64,000 nt of DNA from Coniferiporia sulphurascens (taxonomy: Eukaryota; Basidiomycota; Agaricomycetes; Hymenochaetales; Hymenochaetaceae): contig NBBA01000004.1 of the NCBI GenBank assembly GCA_002794785.1, forward strand, positions 620,001 through 684,000, in the 5' to 3' direction. The notes beneath the pieces were generated by a model. It saw only the letters and a program-made list of their open reading frames with translations, did no database searches and was not told where the DNA came from. This document shows positions 10,524 through 21,015 of the stretch, one piece after another. Position 1 is the stretch's first letter, and each line of letters starts with the position of its first letter. A program made the position numbers and the translations under genes.

Positions 10524-13500
10524 CTATTCGAGAGGGAAAGGAGGAAGTGTACCTGAGAGCTCCAAAAGGGCTGGGTCCGAGTCCTGGGTTCGGGGTCCGA
10601 GCATACAACACATGTAGTCCCATAGGAGGTCCAAGTCCATATCTTCATCAGTGGGGTGGCCGTCTAGGTCCATGGTGGCAAATGCCAGCCGGATGGTCCT
10701 GGAGGTCCTGTCCGAAAGGCGGTTTAGGTGCCCTGTCAGCTTAAGCCAACGGCGCAAAACCAGGAGGCGGTGTTCGTCAGCCCACTCTGAGTGGTGGACT
10801 GGGAGAGGGTCCCAAGGCGGCCATACGCGTCATATCCATGGGTGGAAGGTACTGCAGCCGCCTAAAATATGGGCAGTTGACTGTGCAGGCCAGGGGGGGT
10901 GGTTGTGCCACCTGCAGTGGGAGATCAGGCCATGCCTGCGCCGGTAGGCTGAGTCAAAACTCAGCCAGTAGCCCCCATAGGGACCGGCACAACAGAGGAC
11001 CTGCACGACTGCAGAGAGTTCGTGGCACTGGTGGTCTACTGAATGCATGAGGAGCTTTCAGGGCCTGCGGGATGGGATGCCGTGTACTGCCAAGTATTTA
11101 TCAGCGGTCAATGCAAGGGGGTGGGTGAGCAAGAAGGTCCACCTATCCATGAGGGTGCGGACGGCTGCTTCTTTTAGTGCAGAGGTGGATGGCTTTAGGT
11201 CGGATGGGGGTAGTTCCATTGCCAGTTTCGCTTCCGTGTCAGCCCATTCATTACCAGGGATGTCCGAGTGACCGGGACACCATATGAAATGCACGGTGAG
11301 TTGTGGATACGAGTCCAGCAGGGTCTCCACACCTGCCTTCCAGATGTGTAGGAGGTGGGTGCCGGGGGCGGCTGTCCATGTGCGGAAGAGGTGGAGAGCA
11401 GTCAGCGAATCGGACAGGAAGAAGATGTCCGATGCGACATGCAATTGGGCCGGGAGACAGCACGCCACCCAGCTGGGGGCCATGGCAAGAGAAAACTCTT
11501 CGGCATCCGTGGCTGTGGCGCAGGTGGGGGACTCCAGCCGGCGTGACTGGAGTCGTGTGTTGCCTAGCATTGCACAGATGGCTGAGCCTGACTTATTGTC
11601 AATGCGGGAGCCATCGGTGAATACCTGGACGTGGGGGGTTGAGCCGAGTTCGCACGCAGCAGCCACAAAGGACTTGCAGGTGTCGGCGCTGACTGGGGTG
11701 ACCGGTAAGGTGAGGTGGACTCGGCCCTTCATGAAGGCCTGAGGATCCGTCCATGGGGGGTGCGTGTATGCAGGGACTTGTTGAACCCGAGGGGCTTGGA
11801 CCTGCAAAGAAAGTGAAAAAGGTCTGTTAGCTATGTTTTTAAATAGTTTATGGCCAATAGAGTGAGGGGTGCGCCATAGGTGCAGTGAATGGGTTGTCTT
11901 TATATACTCGAAATAGAAAGAGAGAGGGGGAATGGAACAAAGAAAATTTGTGGAATGGGGGGAGGCGCCTTTGAAGACGCCAAGGATCCAGCAGCAAGCC
12001 GTGTTTTGCACAGCCTGGAGGTGGTTTACCAGGGTTTTTTGGTGGTGTCCATGGTACCACACTGGCGCTCCCCAGGACAGGACAGAGCGGACGCAGGAGG
12101 TGTAAAGGCGGCAAAGGAGGAGGGCCAAGATGCCGCACTGGGTGTTACCCAGTATGCGGAGGGCGGCTAGCATGGAGAGCCCCTTGGAGCACATGCATTC
12201 GATGTGGAGCTTAAAGGAGAGGCCCGGGTCCCACCATATCCCCAGCCACCAAAGCGGGATGGAGGGGCGGATCAGGGTGTCAGGGTCGACTTGGACTCCG
12301 GCAGTGTCCCAGCCGTCATAGCTGGTGCATCGCCAAGGAGGGTGGAAATGGAGGCACTCTGTCCTGGCAGCTTCAATGTTGAGACCGATGGTGCCAAAGA
12401 GGGTGTCGAGTTGTTGGTAGGCATGGGCGAGGGCACGGCAGTTGGATGCCACTGTGGGACCTACACAAACAAGTAAGTGGTCGTCAACGTATGCTAGGGC
12501 AGTGGTGCCGGCTTGGTGAAAGTGCCGGAGGACCACCCCCACAAAGATTGTTGACAAGATTGGGGAGACTGGCGATCCCTGTGGGGTGCTGAAGTTGGGT
12601 TTAGGGGTGGTGGGGAGGGTGGTGCCATTGAATGCAATGGTGACCTGTTGGTCCGTCATGAAAGACAAACACCAGTCGGCCATACCGGGGGCACAACCAA
12701 GGTCCAACAATTGTTGGTGGAGGAGCTGGGGGTGTACCGAGTCGAAGAAGCCCTGGATGTCAACTGCTAGGACTGAGCAAACGAGGCCTTCGGAGTGGGC
12801 ACACTCCGCAATCTGTAAAAGGTGTTGGGCAGCGTCATAGACCGAATGGCCTTGGTGCCCCCCATATTGGTTAGGTGGCAACCAGCCCCACATGTTGGCG
12901 AGGAACTGGAGCTGGTTAGCAATGATCTTTTCGAGGAGTTTCCCAAGGGTCTCTTCGAGGGTGATGGGCCGGTATGAGCATGGTGAGAAGGGGTCCTTCT
13001 TGTTAGGCTTCCTGAGCATTACGACCTTTGCCGCCCACCAGCACTCGGGGTGGTGTCCCAAGTGTAGGCAGTCATTGAAAAGTGTAAGTATCTCTTCAGG
13101 GTAGGCGTCTGCCACCCATTTCAGGGGGCAGTAACCTATTCCCGAGAGGCCCGGGGTTGACAAGTTAGATGTGTCGGCCAGTGCCCCCATGAGCTCCGAA
13201 AGGAGGATGGGCAGGGCAGCTGGTTGGTTTGGTGGCGGCGGGTTGTCGGCTGCCGTGTGTGGTGGGGGGGGCATGAAGAAGGTTTCTCTGAAGAGCTCAC
13301 CTTTCTCGTTGTCCATCTGGGTGAAGGAGCCGTCTCGTCATTTGAGCAAGGGGATGGGGGTAGGTTGGTTACCAAGGCCTCACTTGGCCCAGTTCCAGAT
13401 GTTGGAGGCGTCTGCTTCTGCTGCCTGGTCAGCATAGAATTGTCATTTGGCTGTCCTAACACCTCTTTTGAAGGCATGTCGAGCTGCGGAATGTTGGAGG

Positions 13501-14523
13501 GGGGTGGCGGCCATTGTGATGGCGGATAGTAGGGTCTTGCAGTGGGGGGACCACCATGGGACTTCCGTTTTTGATGGCTTGGAGAGGTGGATGAACAGCT
13601 GGAGGGCGACAACCATGGAGTCGATGACCACCTTTGCTTTGATGTCCAGGGCGTGGGTGTTGAGCCCCGGGAGGCAGAAGGCTTCTTCGAGGAGAGGGAA
13701 GGCGATGTTGGTCCATTCCTCCTTGTCGGCTGGTGTCAGCCGGCATGTCTTTAGGACAGGAGGGGGGGGGCCGAAACAGCAAGGACCAGTGTAGGATGGC
13801 GTGGTCGGACAGGGGTGAAGGGTTGGAGGTAGCCGTATCTAGTATAGTGTCAGGGTTGACTGCAGGTGGGGCCCAGATCATGTCAATGGGACACTGGCGG
13901 CGAGTGCCGTCAGGTTGTGAGTCAGAGTCAGGGAGGTGGGCAGGCTCCAGGCCATGCCCACGAAAGAAGTCATCGAGGGGTTGTGCCCCCAAGTCGTCCC
14001 GTCATGGGATGGGGAAATCGGACCATGTGTGGTGGCGACGGTTGAAGTCGCCCGCCACGAGTAGAGTGGTGGCGAGCACCGAGGGGAGTGAAAACAGAAA
14101 GGACTCACCTGGGTACTGAGGGGAGGCGTTCTCTCAATCTGGGGGGTGCATACCATAGTAGTTGCATACCCGGAGGGTGAGTTGGGATTGAACCTCCACT
14201 GTCAGTACATCGGTGCCGTGGGACGCAGCTCCGAGAATTGACCATGAGGTGGGGGGGAGGGCCCTGGATACATATGTGACTACATGAGGGCGAACCTCTG
14301 GTGGTAGAACTGGTACATAGCCCGGGATGGTGGGGACATTGAGGACCAGGGTGCCGGCTGGGTTGGTGAGCAAGGGTTGCAGTCCTATTTGATACCAGGG
14401 GGGTTCCTGGATAAGAATTAGGTGCAGGGGGGAGGGGTCAGTTGTAAGGACAGGAATTAGGGAATGTATCGCCACTAGTGAGTGGGCGGCATTCCACTGC
14501 AAGATAGAGAGTGTCTCTATCAT
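10524..14523 (-). pseudogene. LINE C ORF2: endonuclease-RT-RNase H, one frameshift and several stops
   Basis: Starts MIETLSILQWNAAHS at 14523. Endonuclease motifs are readable until a stop near 14134. A homopolymer G run near 13760 shifts the frame. The longest open block, 11058-13316, covers the whole RT (DIQGFFDS, TPQGSPVSP, AYVDD) and most of RNase H (VFTDG, DAEEFSL, FFLSDSL, WCPGHSDIPGNEWAD). Further stops sit at 13443, about 13330, 11058 and 10830. The C-terminus is ELSGTLPPFPLE at 10524. The ATG overlaps the ORF1 stop. Confidence 0.9.
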
Positions 14524-16570
14524 ATTTCCTCCATCTGGTCGTTGGTGGGGTCGGCAGTGAGGGCCTCTTCAATTTGGCGGTATTGCCTCTTCTTGGGGCA
14601 TGCTGGCAGGGTGGCTGGGTGGTCGCCTTTGCAGTTGATGCAGAGGTGGGGGTGGGGACATGTGTCGCCTTCTGGCACTGCATCGGTGGCGCAGTGGGCG
14701 CACAATTTGCGGTGATTGCGGGTCAGGTGGGCACCCGTGCAGTCAGCGCAGCAGGGCTGGGCTCGGCAGCCCTTGGTTCCGTGGCCGAGGCCTTGGCACC
14801 ACTCACATTGGGTGAGGGTGGGGCGGATGGGTGGGACTGAGAGTCGGAGGGTGGATCCGAACATCCAGATGCGTGGCCTCTTGAGGAGGCACTCGCGGAT
14901 GGAACCATTGGGGTCAACAAAGGAGAAGACCACTGGGCACCTGTCGAGTGTCGGCAGGTGGTCCTCGGTGGCGGTGAAGTGGGGGATGACTACAAAGTCA
15001 AGGTTGTGGAGTGCTGGGTTGTGCCGGATTTCGGCCATGAGGGCCTTCTCGGTGATGGTGTGTCCATTCTGGCCGAACAAAAAGTCCTTGCAGGGCACCA
15101 TGGAGATGCGAAGCGTGGACCTGGGGCGGACTCTGGAGGGGGTTAGGGAGAACGCGGTCGGGATGGTAATTCCCTCTGCGATGCACTCAGTGCGCATGTG
15201 GGAGGCGTATGCCGTGGAGTGATGATCAATGATCATTTCCGTGGTCGGGTTAGCAGATGATGGGCATGCTGCAAATGTGGTCATGATGTTCCCCTTTACA
15301 TTGTAGGAAGAGGATAGGACCGGGACTTGGTCTGCAGTGGGGAGGGAGGTGACAAACTCACATGATGTCTTCATTAACACCATTGCAGATTTCTGATTTT
15401 CGGCATGAATGCCGATGGTTGGGGTGAGAACCAAGGTTGGGTCCTTGGCATACATTGTGGGTGGGGGGGGCACCTTCCGCTGGCGCTTCCTCTTCTTCTG
15501 CGCTGGGTTGATGACCATTCCGGTAGCCGGGGCCACTGGAGTCGGGTTGGCGGTTGTCGGGGGGGGCTGCTGCTGCGGCCACCTGGGCATAAGAGGTGGG
15601 GGCGGCCTGTATGGCGGCCTGGGGGGCGGGTTGTTGTTGTTGTTGTTGCTGTTGTCGGGGGGCGGGCCTAGAGCTGATAGAAGCCATCTGATGTGAGATA
15701 GAAGCCACGTCAGTAGTCAGATGCTTGACTGCATCAGTCAGTGCCCTCATTTCAGGGGTCACGGAGGCGGTGCCAGGGGTCCCAGTGGTGTCCGGGGCCC
15801 TTTGGGGGGGGGCGAGCTGGGGTGAAGGGTTCCAGGAGGGCAATTACTGCCCCCTCCCTCATGAAGTTGTAGGCCATGACCGCATTGCAGTAGATGATGT
15901 TTTGGGGGTCTTTCCTTTCTTGAGCAATGTTGGCCAGCATCTGTTGGACGTTCCAGAGGAGGTCACCCACAAACTGCGCAGCCTTAATGTTGATCATCTC
16001 GGTGGTGGCATCCCTGGTTTGCTGATCAAAGTCATCCAGGGCCCGGGTGAGGGAGTACATGAACCCTGTGGTGTGCTGTTCATGTTGCTGGGTTGGGGGT
16101 CCTCTCGGGGTGAGAGGCGACATGGCGGCAGAGGAGCGTTTCTGCCCAAGGCTTGCGCCTCCCACCTGTTGCGGGGGGGTATGGGGGTCAACCACCATCT
16201 CTGGGGCTGTCTCACCGTGTTCGTTGGATCTGTGGTGCGACCCTACCGAGGCGGCTGGGGAGCCGGTTCGGGATGCTTGCCTTGACTCCACTTGTGCCTG
16301 GGCAGTGAAGTCGTAGGCCGACACCAGTTGGGAGTCGCCAATGGCGGGGGAGGGGGCGAGGACGTCTGGTGAGGATGTTGCGGCTTGGGGCGAGTTGTTG
16401 GTGGGTGTGGTGGGGGCCGTTCCGAAATGAGCGGCGCCAGAGGCGCCAGCAGCCGCCCAGTTGGCGGTGGCTCTGGCAGCCCGATCGGCAGCGTCGCTGG
16501 CCAAAGAGGGAGGTGGGAGGGGTTGTCAAGTACGATGTAGAGCATTCCAGTAATCTCCTGGGTTCGACAT
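14520..16570 (-). pseudogene. LINE C ORF1: zinc-knuckle protein, frameshifted
   Basis: Begins MSNPGDYWNALHRT at 16570 and immediately meets a stop. The frame resumes to about 15752, shifts near the proline-rich tract at about 15810, and shifts again before the long 356-residue block ending at 14520. Visible parts: an Ala/Ser/Pro-rich N-terminus, a run of Gln near 15650, the basic KKKRKRQRK stretch, the MVPCKDFLFGQNGHT region and the knuckle CEWCQGLGHGTKGC plus downstream Cys/His clusters. Family II ORF1 differs from family III mainly in the N-terminal half. Confidence 0.85.
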
Positions 16571-16628
16571 GGGGGAGTTTTAGCTGCCCGCACTAGTCGA
16601 TGGTGGTGGTTACTGGTCAAGAAGGATG

Positions 16629-17047
16629 ATAGGGGCTCCTGCTGGCATGACTTTTGCTGCGGCCTCGAGCTGAGCTGGGGTAATGGTTGTGGCGACTGGT
16701 GCCACAGTGGTAGGGGCGGGGCTGGTACCTCCCATGTTGGTGGGAGTCTGCTGAGGGGCCTGTTGGGGCCGCAGGGCAGGGCGAGATGCCAAGGAGGATA
16801 CCTGGCAAGTGAGGTTTCCAACGTCGACCGAGAGGCACTTGACAATATCTGCCAATGCTGTGATCTGTGAGTTGGGGGGGTAGGTTGGATTTGAGCCTGC
16901 GGTCTGCTCCTAGTACTGAAGGCAAACGGGGCTTTGAAGGCTGAGGAGAAGGGTGCACCGAGGGAAATTCATGCCCCCATGGTGGATTGGGCATAGACCT
17001 GTTCCACTGAGCGGGTGGCTATGTGGTCGGGGTCATCCTGTTCTTGC
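16629..17047 (-). pseudogene. LINE B ORF1, middle segment
   Basis: Between LINE C and chimera D lies the Pro/Thr/Gln-rich middle of LINE B ORF1: PTNMGG, SVDVGNLTCQVSSLASRPA, then the part matching ATRAAEQEYTQ in LINE K. The right end, 17035-17047 (ATCCTGTTCTTGC), is the left target duplication of D. Confidence 0.8.
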
Positions 17048-17437
17048 GGGCCTAGGCCCTGAGTATTCACCAGGGCAACTCGGTCTCTGAAGCACATGCC
17101 GGGGAACAGGAAACTCCAGGGGTGGGTATGGAACCCTGCCCCCACTATGGAGTGGGCTGTAGCGGTGGGGGGTAGTTCCCTCTACTGGCTCCAGAGCACT
17201 AAATCTGCCATGGGTTCGCATAGGAGTAAGTCCTACTGTGGGCTTGAGTTGATTCCCAACAGCTAGCCACACTCCATATATGCTCACAGGGATGCCGCCG
17301 GCACTCCTTTGCATTGAGGAGGACAGCGTATTGCACCGTTTAAAAACTTCACCCTCTGATGTATGAGGTGTTACCCTTTTTAAGGGGGCGATGTTACAAG
17401 GAAGGTGTAGGCAAATGTGGGCCCTGCAAGGGCGCCC
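17048..17437 (+). ncRNA. Repeat X, copy 1: structured sequence of unknown origin
   Basis: About 390 bp related to 26160-26530 and, inverted, to 52675-53076. Shared landmarks are GGCTCCAGAG, a loop ACTAAAT, GGGCTTGAGTTGATTCCC, AGGACAGCG and the end CCCTTAATG. Inverted repeats that could fold as RNA hairpins include TAGGA-GTAAG-TCCTA near 17221-17235 and GGGCCCTGCAAGGGCGCCC near 17420-17438. In the other copies these stems differ by paired changes. I do not recognise it as rRNA, tRNA, SRP RNA or RNase P RNA. The ncRNA type is inferred from the fold, not from homology. Confidence 0.45.
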
Positions 17438-17752
17438 TTAATGTTGGTTCGGACTCTCCCATGTACGTCCCAGCTGGCACTCTCACCCTCCCTTTCCCAA
17501 TTCTAAGTTACCCCTGTTACCTGCCCTCATCCACTTGGTTTCGTTGTAGCGATATGTATTCCTCCCTCTTTCTTTTCCTCTGTTAATAGGGGCCCTTCCC
17601 ACCTTGGCACCCTTTGGGGAGCAGGGCCCCCGCCCAGTTTCATGCATTGTGTGATGACGGGCACCTCTGTTGTTATGTAGTTAGGGCCCCCCCTTTGGGG
17701 GGGCAGCTTGTAATTATGTAATACTGCAGGAATAATAATAATAATAATAAAA
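17048..17752 (+). mobile_element. Insert D: repeat X fused to a family I LINE 3' UTR (705 bp)
   Basis: A single insertion into LINE B ORF1, bounded by the 13-bp duplication ATCCTGTTCTTGC (17035-17047 and 17753-17765). It ends in a LINE-type tail of AAT repeats. The left roughly 390 bp is repeat X, which has no similarity to any LINE part. From about 17438 it is LINE 3' UTR (CGGACTCTCCC... to the GC hairpin near 17690). No ORF of note. The LINE machinery must have mobilised it, because duplication length and tail match the LINEs. The composition fits either a SINE-like element with a LINE tail, or template switching from LINE RNA onto another RNA. Confidence 0.88.
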
Positions 17753-18312
17753 ATCCTGTTCTTGCATCTGGTAAGCTGTCGACAGGGCTTTGTGGCTGGG
17801 GCTGTTAACCTTCCTAGGAACGATGCCGTCACTTGTACAACCGAGGTGGAACTGGCGGCCTCTTCAATCTCGGCCTTGAGGGTTTCGAGGGCTCTCTCGA
17901 CATTTGGGGTGAAGTCAGTCAGAGCTCTCATGAACTCCGAAGTGACTGGCCAGTTGTGAGGGGTCTCGGGGGAGAGGACATCGGCGTTGCATTTGCCCGT
18001 CGAAGGGGGGGGTGTATGTGGGTCGTCCCGCATCTGGTCGTCTTGCTCCTGCCTCGATGTGTTCTGGGCTTGGGCGATGTCAAGGGCGGTCTGTGTACCT
18101 CTCTGTGGCCACTGGTTGAGGTCGCCTAGGGGGGTTTCGCTGATAAGGGTGTCGTAGTTGGGGGCAGTGAGTCGTGCCGGTGGTGACAGCGAATGGCTTC
18201 TGGGGGTGGTTGGCGACTGACGGCAGCCAGGATTGGCCGCTCCAGACGCTGTAGAGCTAGCAGTAGAGAGGCCTGTAGGTCGTAAAGGATGACCACCGAA
18301 CTGATCTGCCAT
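17753..18312 (-). pseudogene. LINE B ORF1, N-terminal segment
   Basis: Starts MADQFGGHPLRPTGLST at 18312, the family III ORF1 start, and runs through Ser/Pro-rich sequence (SPTTPRSHSLSPP), TPPPSTGK, LSPETPHNWPVTSEFMRALTDF and a helical stretch to the D junction. The leader (about 60 nt) lies to the right. The N-terminus is conserved with LINE K (MADRFGG) and LINE F. Confidence 0.85.
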
Positions 18313-18372
18313 GGGGGAGTTTGAGCTGCCCACACTAGGGAGATGGTGGTGGTAAGAGGTCAAGAAGGGATG

Positions 18373-20904
18373 GCAAGCAGTGTTCTGCATGGCCTGTAGT
18401 CAGTTGACTAGGGTTTTTTGTCGGCATCCATGGTACCATACTGGTGCACCCCAGGTTAGGACAGTGCATACACAGGCAGTGTAGAGTCGGCAGAGGTGGA
18501 TGGCTGAGAGGCCTCGCTCGGTGTTGCCGAGTATATGAAGGGCCGCCAATGTTGAGAGTCCCTTGGAGCACATTTGCTCCACATGGGGTTTGAAGGTGAG
18601 GCCCGCATCCCACCAGATCCCCAGCCAGCACAGGGGGTTGGTGGGTCGGACTAGGGTGTTGGCATCGATTTGAATCCCAGCAGTGTCCCAGCGATGGTAG
18701 CCAGTTCGCCGCCTGGGCAGGTGGAAGTGGAGGGCCTCCGTCTTTGCTGGCTCGATGTTGAGACCGATTTGGTGAAAGAGGAAGTTGAGTTGCTGGTATG
18801 CCTGTGCAAGAGATCTGCAGTTAGCAGTAACTGAAGTGCCCATGCAGGCAATGAGGTGGTCGTCAATGTATGCTAGCAGCTGGGAGCCACGCTGTTGAAA
18901 GCGGTGGAGGACAATGCCAGCAAAGATTGTCGAGAGAGTGGGGGAGACCGGCGACCCTTGTGGGGTGCCTAAGTCCGGTTTTGGTGCTGTTGGTAGGGTT
19001 GTGCCATCAAACGAGATGGCCACTTCCCTATTTGTCATGAAGGAGAGACACCACACTGCCATGTCTGGCAGGCATCCCATCTCCAAAAGCTGGTGGTGGA
19101 GTCGCCTCGGGTGCACCGAGTCGAAGAAGCCCTGAATGTCCACAGCTAGGATGGAGCAAACGAGTCCCTTTGCATGGGCACCTTCAGCGATCTGTAAGAG
19201 GTGTTGGGCAGCGTCATAGACCGAGTGGCCTTGACGTCCCCCATATTGGTTTGGTGGCAGCCAGTCCCTCTGGTTAGAGAGGTACTGGAGCCGGTTAGCT
19301 ATCATTTTTTCGAGTAACTTGCCCAAGGTTTCCTCGAGCATGATGGGGCGGTAGGAACAGGGGGAGAACGGGTCCTTCTTGTTCGGCTTCCAGAGCATCA
19401 CGACTTTTGCCGTCCGCCAGCCGGCCGGGTGGTGGCCCAGTCGCAGGCAGTCGTTGAAAAGTGCGAGTACCTCATCAGGATAGGCATCAACCACCCATTT
19501 AAAGGGGCAATACCCAATCCCTGAAGGGCCCAGAGCCAATAAGTTGGAAGTGTCGGCCAGTGCGCCTGTAAGCTCAGAGAAGAGTAGTGGTGGCACAGCT
19601 GGGGTAGGAGGAGGCAGGGGGCCAAGGCCTGCAGCCGGGAGGGGGGGGGGTGGCGGAAAGAAGGTAGAACGAAACAGCTCACCCTTTTCTTCGTCGGTCT
19701 GGGTGAAGGTGCCATCTCCACGTTTGAGCGAAGGAACTTGGGTTGGGTGGATGCCAAGGCCATGCTTGGCCCACAACCAGATGTTAGAGGGGTCGGCCTC
19801 TGACACCTGTTCTGAGTAGTAAGTCCGCTTCGCAGTTCGGATGCCTCTTTTGAAAGCATGCCTTGCTGCCGACTTTGTGGTTGGGGTTTGGGCACTGTGG
19901 ATCACATTCAGTAGGTCCCGGCAGTTGGACGACCACCATGGTACTGCTGTCTTTGATGGAGACCGGATTGTGGTGAAGGGCTGAAGGGCGTCTGTCATCA
20001 CTTTCAGGACAGCACTTGCTTTCTGGTCTGGGGAGTTAGCATCTGTTACTTGTAGTCTGAATGCTATTGTGAGCTCTGGGAATGCCAGTTCCGTCCATCT
20101 ATCCTTATCCTCATTGCCGAGTTTTCGAATTGTTGGGGTGGGGTGGGGTAATGTTGTGGGTATTGACCATTGAAGGATATGGTGGTCTGACAGTGGGGAC
20201 TCGGTGTTAATGAAGGAGTCCAAGATGGACTCTGGGTTGATTGTTGGAGGGGCCCATACCATGTCGATTTGGCAACGTTGATGCCCTGGTAGGGGTCTTG
20301 TGTCGCAATCTGGTGGATGGGCTGGTTCAAGGCTGTTGTCCCTGAAGAAGTCGTCTAGGGGTTGTGCCCTGCGACTCTCCTCCTGGGTAGAGGCGAGGTT
20401 GGACCACGAGTGGTAACGATGGTTGAAGTCGCCCGCCACTGTGAGGGTAGAGGCAATTGCCAAGGGGAGAGAGAAAAGGAACATCTCACCTGGGTATCCT
20501 AGTCTTGCTTCCACCTGATCTGGGGGTAACATACCATAGTAGTTGCACACCCTGACCAGGAGGTTGCCACGGATCTCCACCGTCATGATGTCAGTACTGC
20601 TGGAAGCAGGGCCGACAACTGACCATGAAGACTGGGGGAGGGCTCTAGAGACATAAGTCACCACCCTGGGTTGGGTGGCTGGTGGGAGTACTGGGACGAA
20701 GCCAGGGATTGTCGGCACATTGTAGACCGGTTCCCTGTCTGGGTTGGTGAGGGAGGGCTGAAGTCCAATTTGATACCATGGAGGCTCCTGGATCATAATT
20801 AGGTGAGGTGGGGAAGGGTCGTTAGTAAGGGATGGGGTTAGGGAATGAATCGCTGCAAGTGAGCGGGCAGTGTTCCACTGAAGTACACAGATTTGTGCAC
20901 TCAT
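18373..20904 (-). pseudogene. LINE F ORF2: endonuclease and RT, 3' end cut off by LINE B
   Basis: An uninterrupted frame of 834 codons from MSAQICVLQWNTARS (20904) to a stop at 18400. Endonuclease motifs: LQWN, IQEPPW, VAGDFN, CQIDMVWAPP, SPLSDH. RT: YRPIMLEETLGKLLEK, VDIQGFFDSVH, GTPQGSPVSP, AYIDD. Then the thumb region LCWLGIWWDAGLTFKPHVEQM. The frame is lost after KTLVN, just before the LINE B junction at about 18372. RNase H is missing here. This is the longest uninterrupted endonuclease-RT reading frame in the window. Confidence 0.92.
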
Positions 20905-21015
20905 TGGTCCTCTTCCATGAAGGTGTCAGTTTCCTCTTCTACCTGGAGGCCGGAGTTGATGGCGCGGAATCGCTTCTTCTTCGGGCAGGTTGGAAGGGTG
21001 GTGGGATGGTCACCC

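Larger units (their letters stand above)
10208..16628 (-). mobile_element. LINE C, full-length family II non-LTR retrotransposon (6421 bp)
   Basis: Minus-strand LINE inserted in ORF1 of LINE B. The 12-bp duplication ATAGGGGCTCCT is at 10196-10207 and 16629-16640, identical on both sides. The tail is at 10208-10230 (T/A-rich on the plus strand), the GC hairpin near 10256-10274, ORF2 14523-10524, ORF1 16570-14520, and the leader with CTTCTTGACC at the right end. It is exactly as long as LINE A by these boundaries. ORF1 and ORF2 both carry frameshifts and stops, and it looks more decayed than A, J or P. Confidence 0.95.
1..18372 (-). mobile_element. LINE B, family III non-LTR retrotransposon, 5' end present, multiply interrupted
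   Basis: Minus-strand LINE whose 3' part runs off the left edge. Its pieces are 1-1347 (ORF2, RT), 7771-9476 (rest of ORF2 5' part and ORF1 C-terminus), 9729-10207, 16629-17047 and 17753-18372 (ORF1 N-terminus and 5' leader). They are separated by LINE A, a 252-bp insert, LINE C and chimera D, each with a target-site duplication, so the pieces were once contiguous. The 5' end (near 18372) carries the terminal motif CTTCTTGACC seen in the other copies, and abuts family III LINE F, interrupted in its own RT region. Because the 3' end is outside the window, its target duplication cannot be checked. Confidence 0.88.

Noticed and set aside
15640..15670. GTT/CAA repeat as a microsatellite of interest
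   Set aside because: It is the Gln-run coding stretch of family II ORF1, also present near 51725-51745.
17340..17380. Hammerhead-like CTGATG core in repeat X copy 1
   Set aside because: Only the CTGATG part is seen; the GAAA partner and three stems could not be placed, and the other copies lack it.
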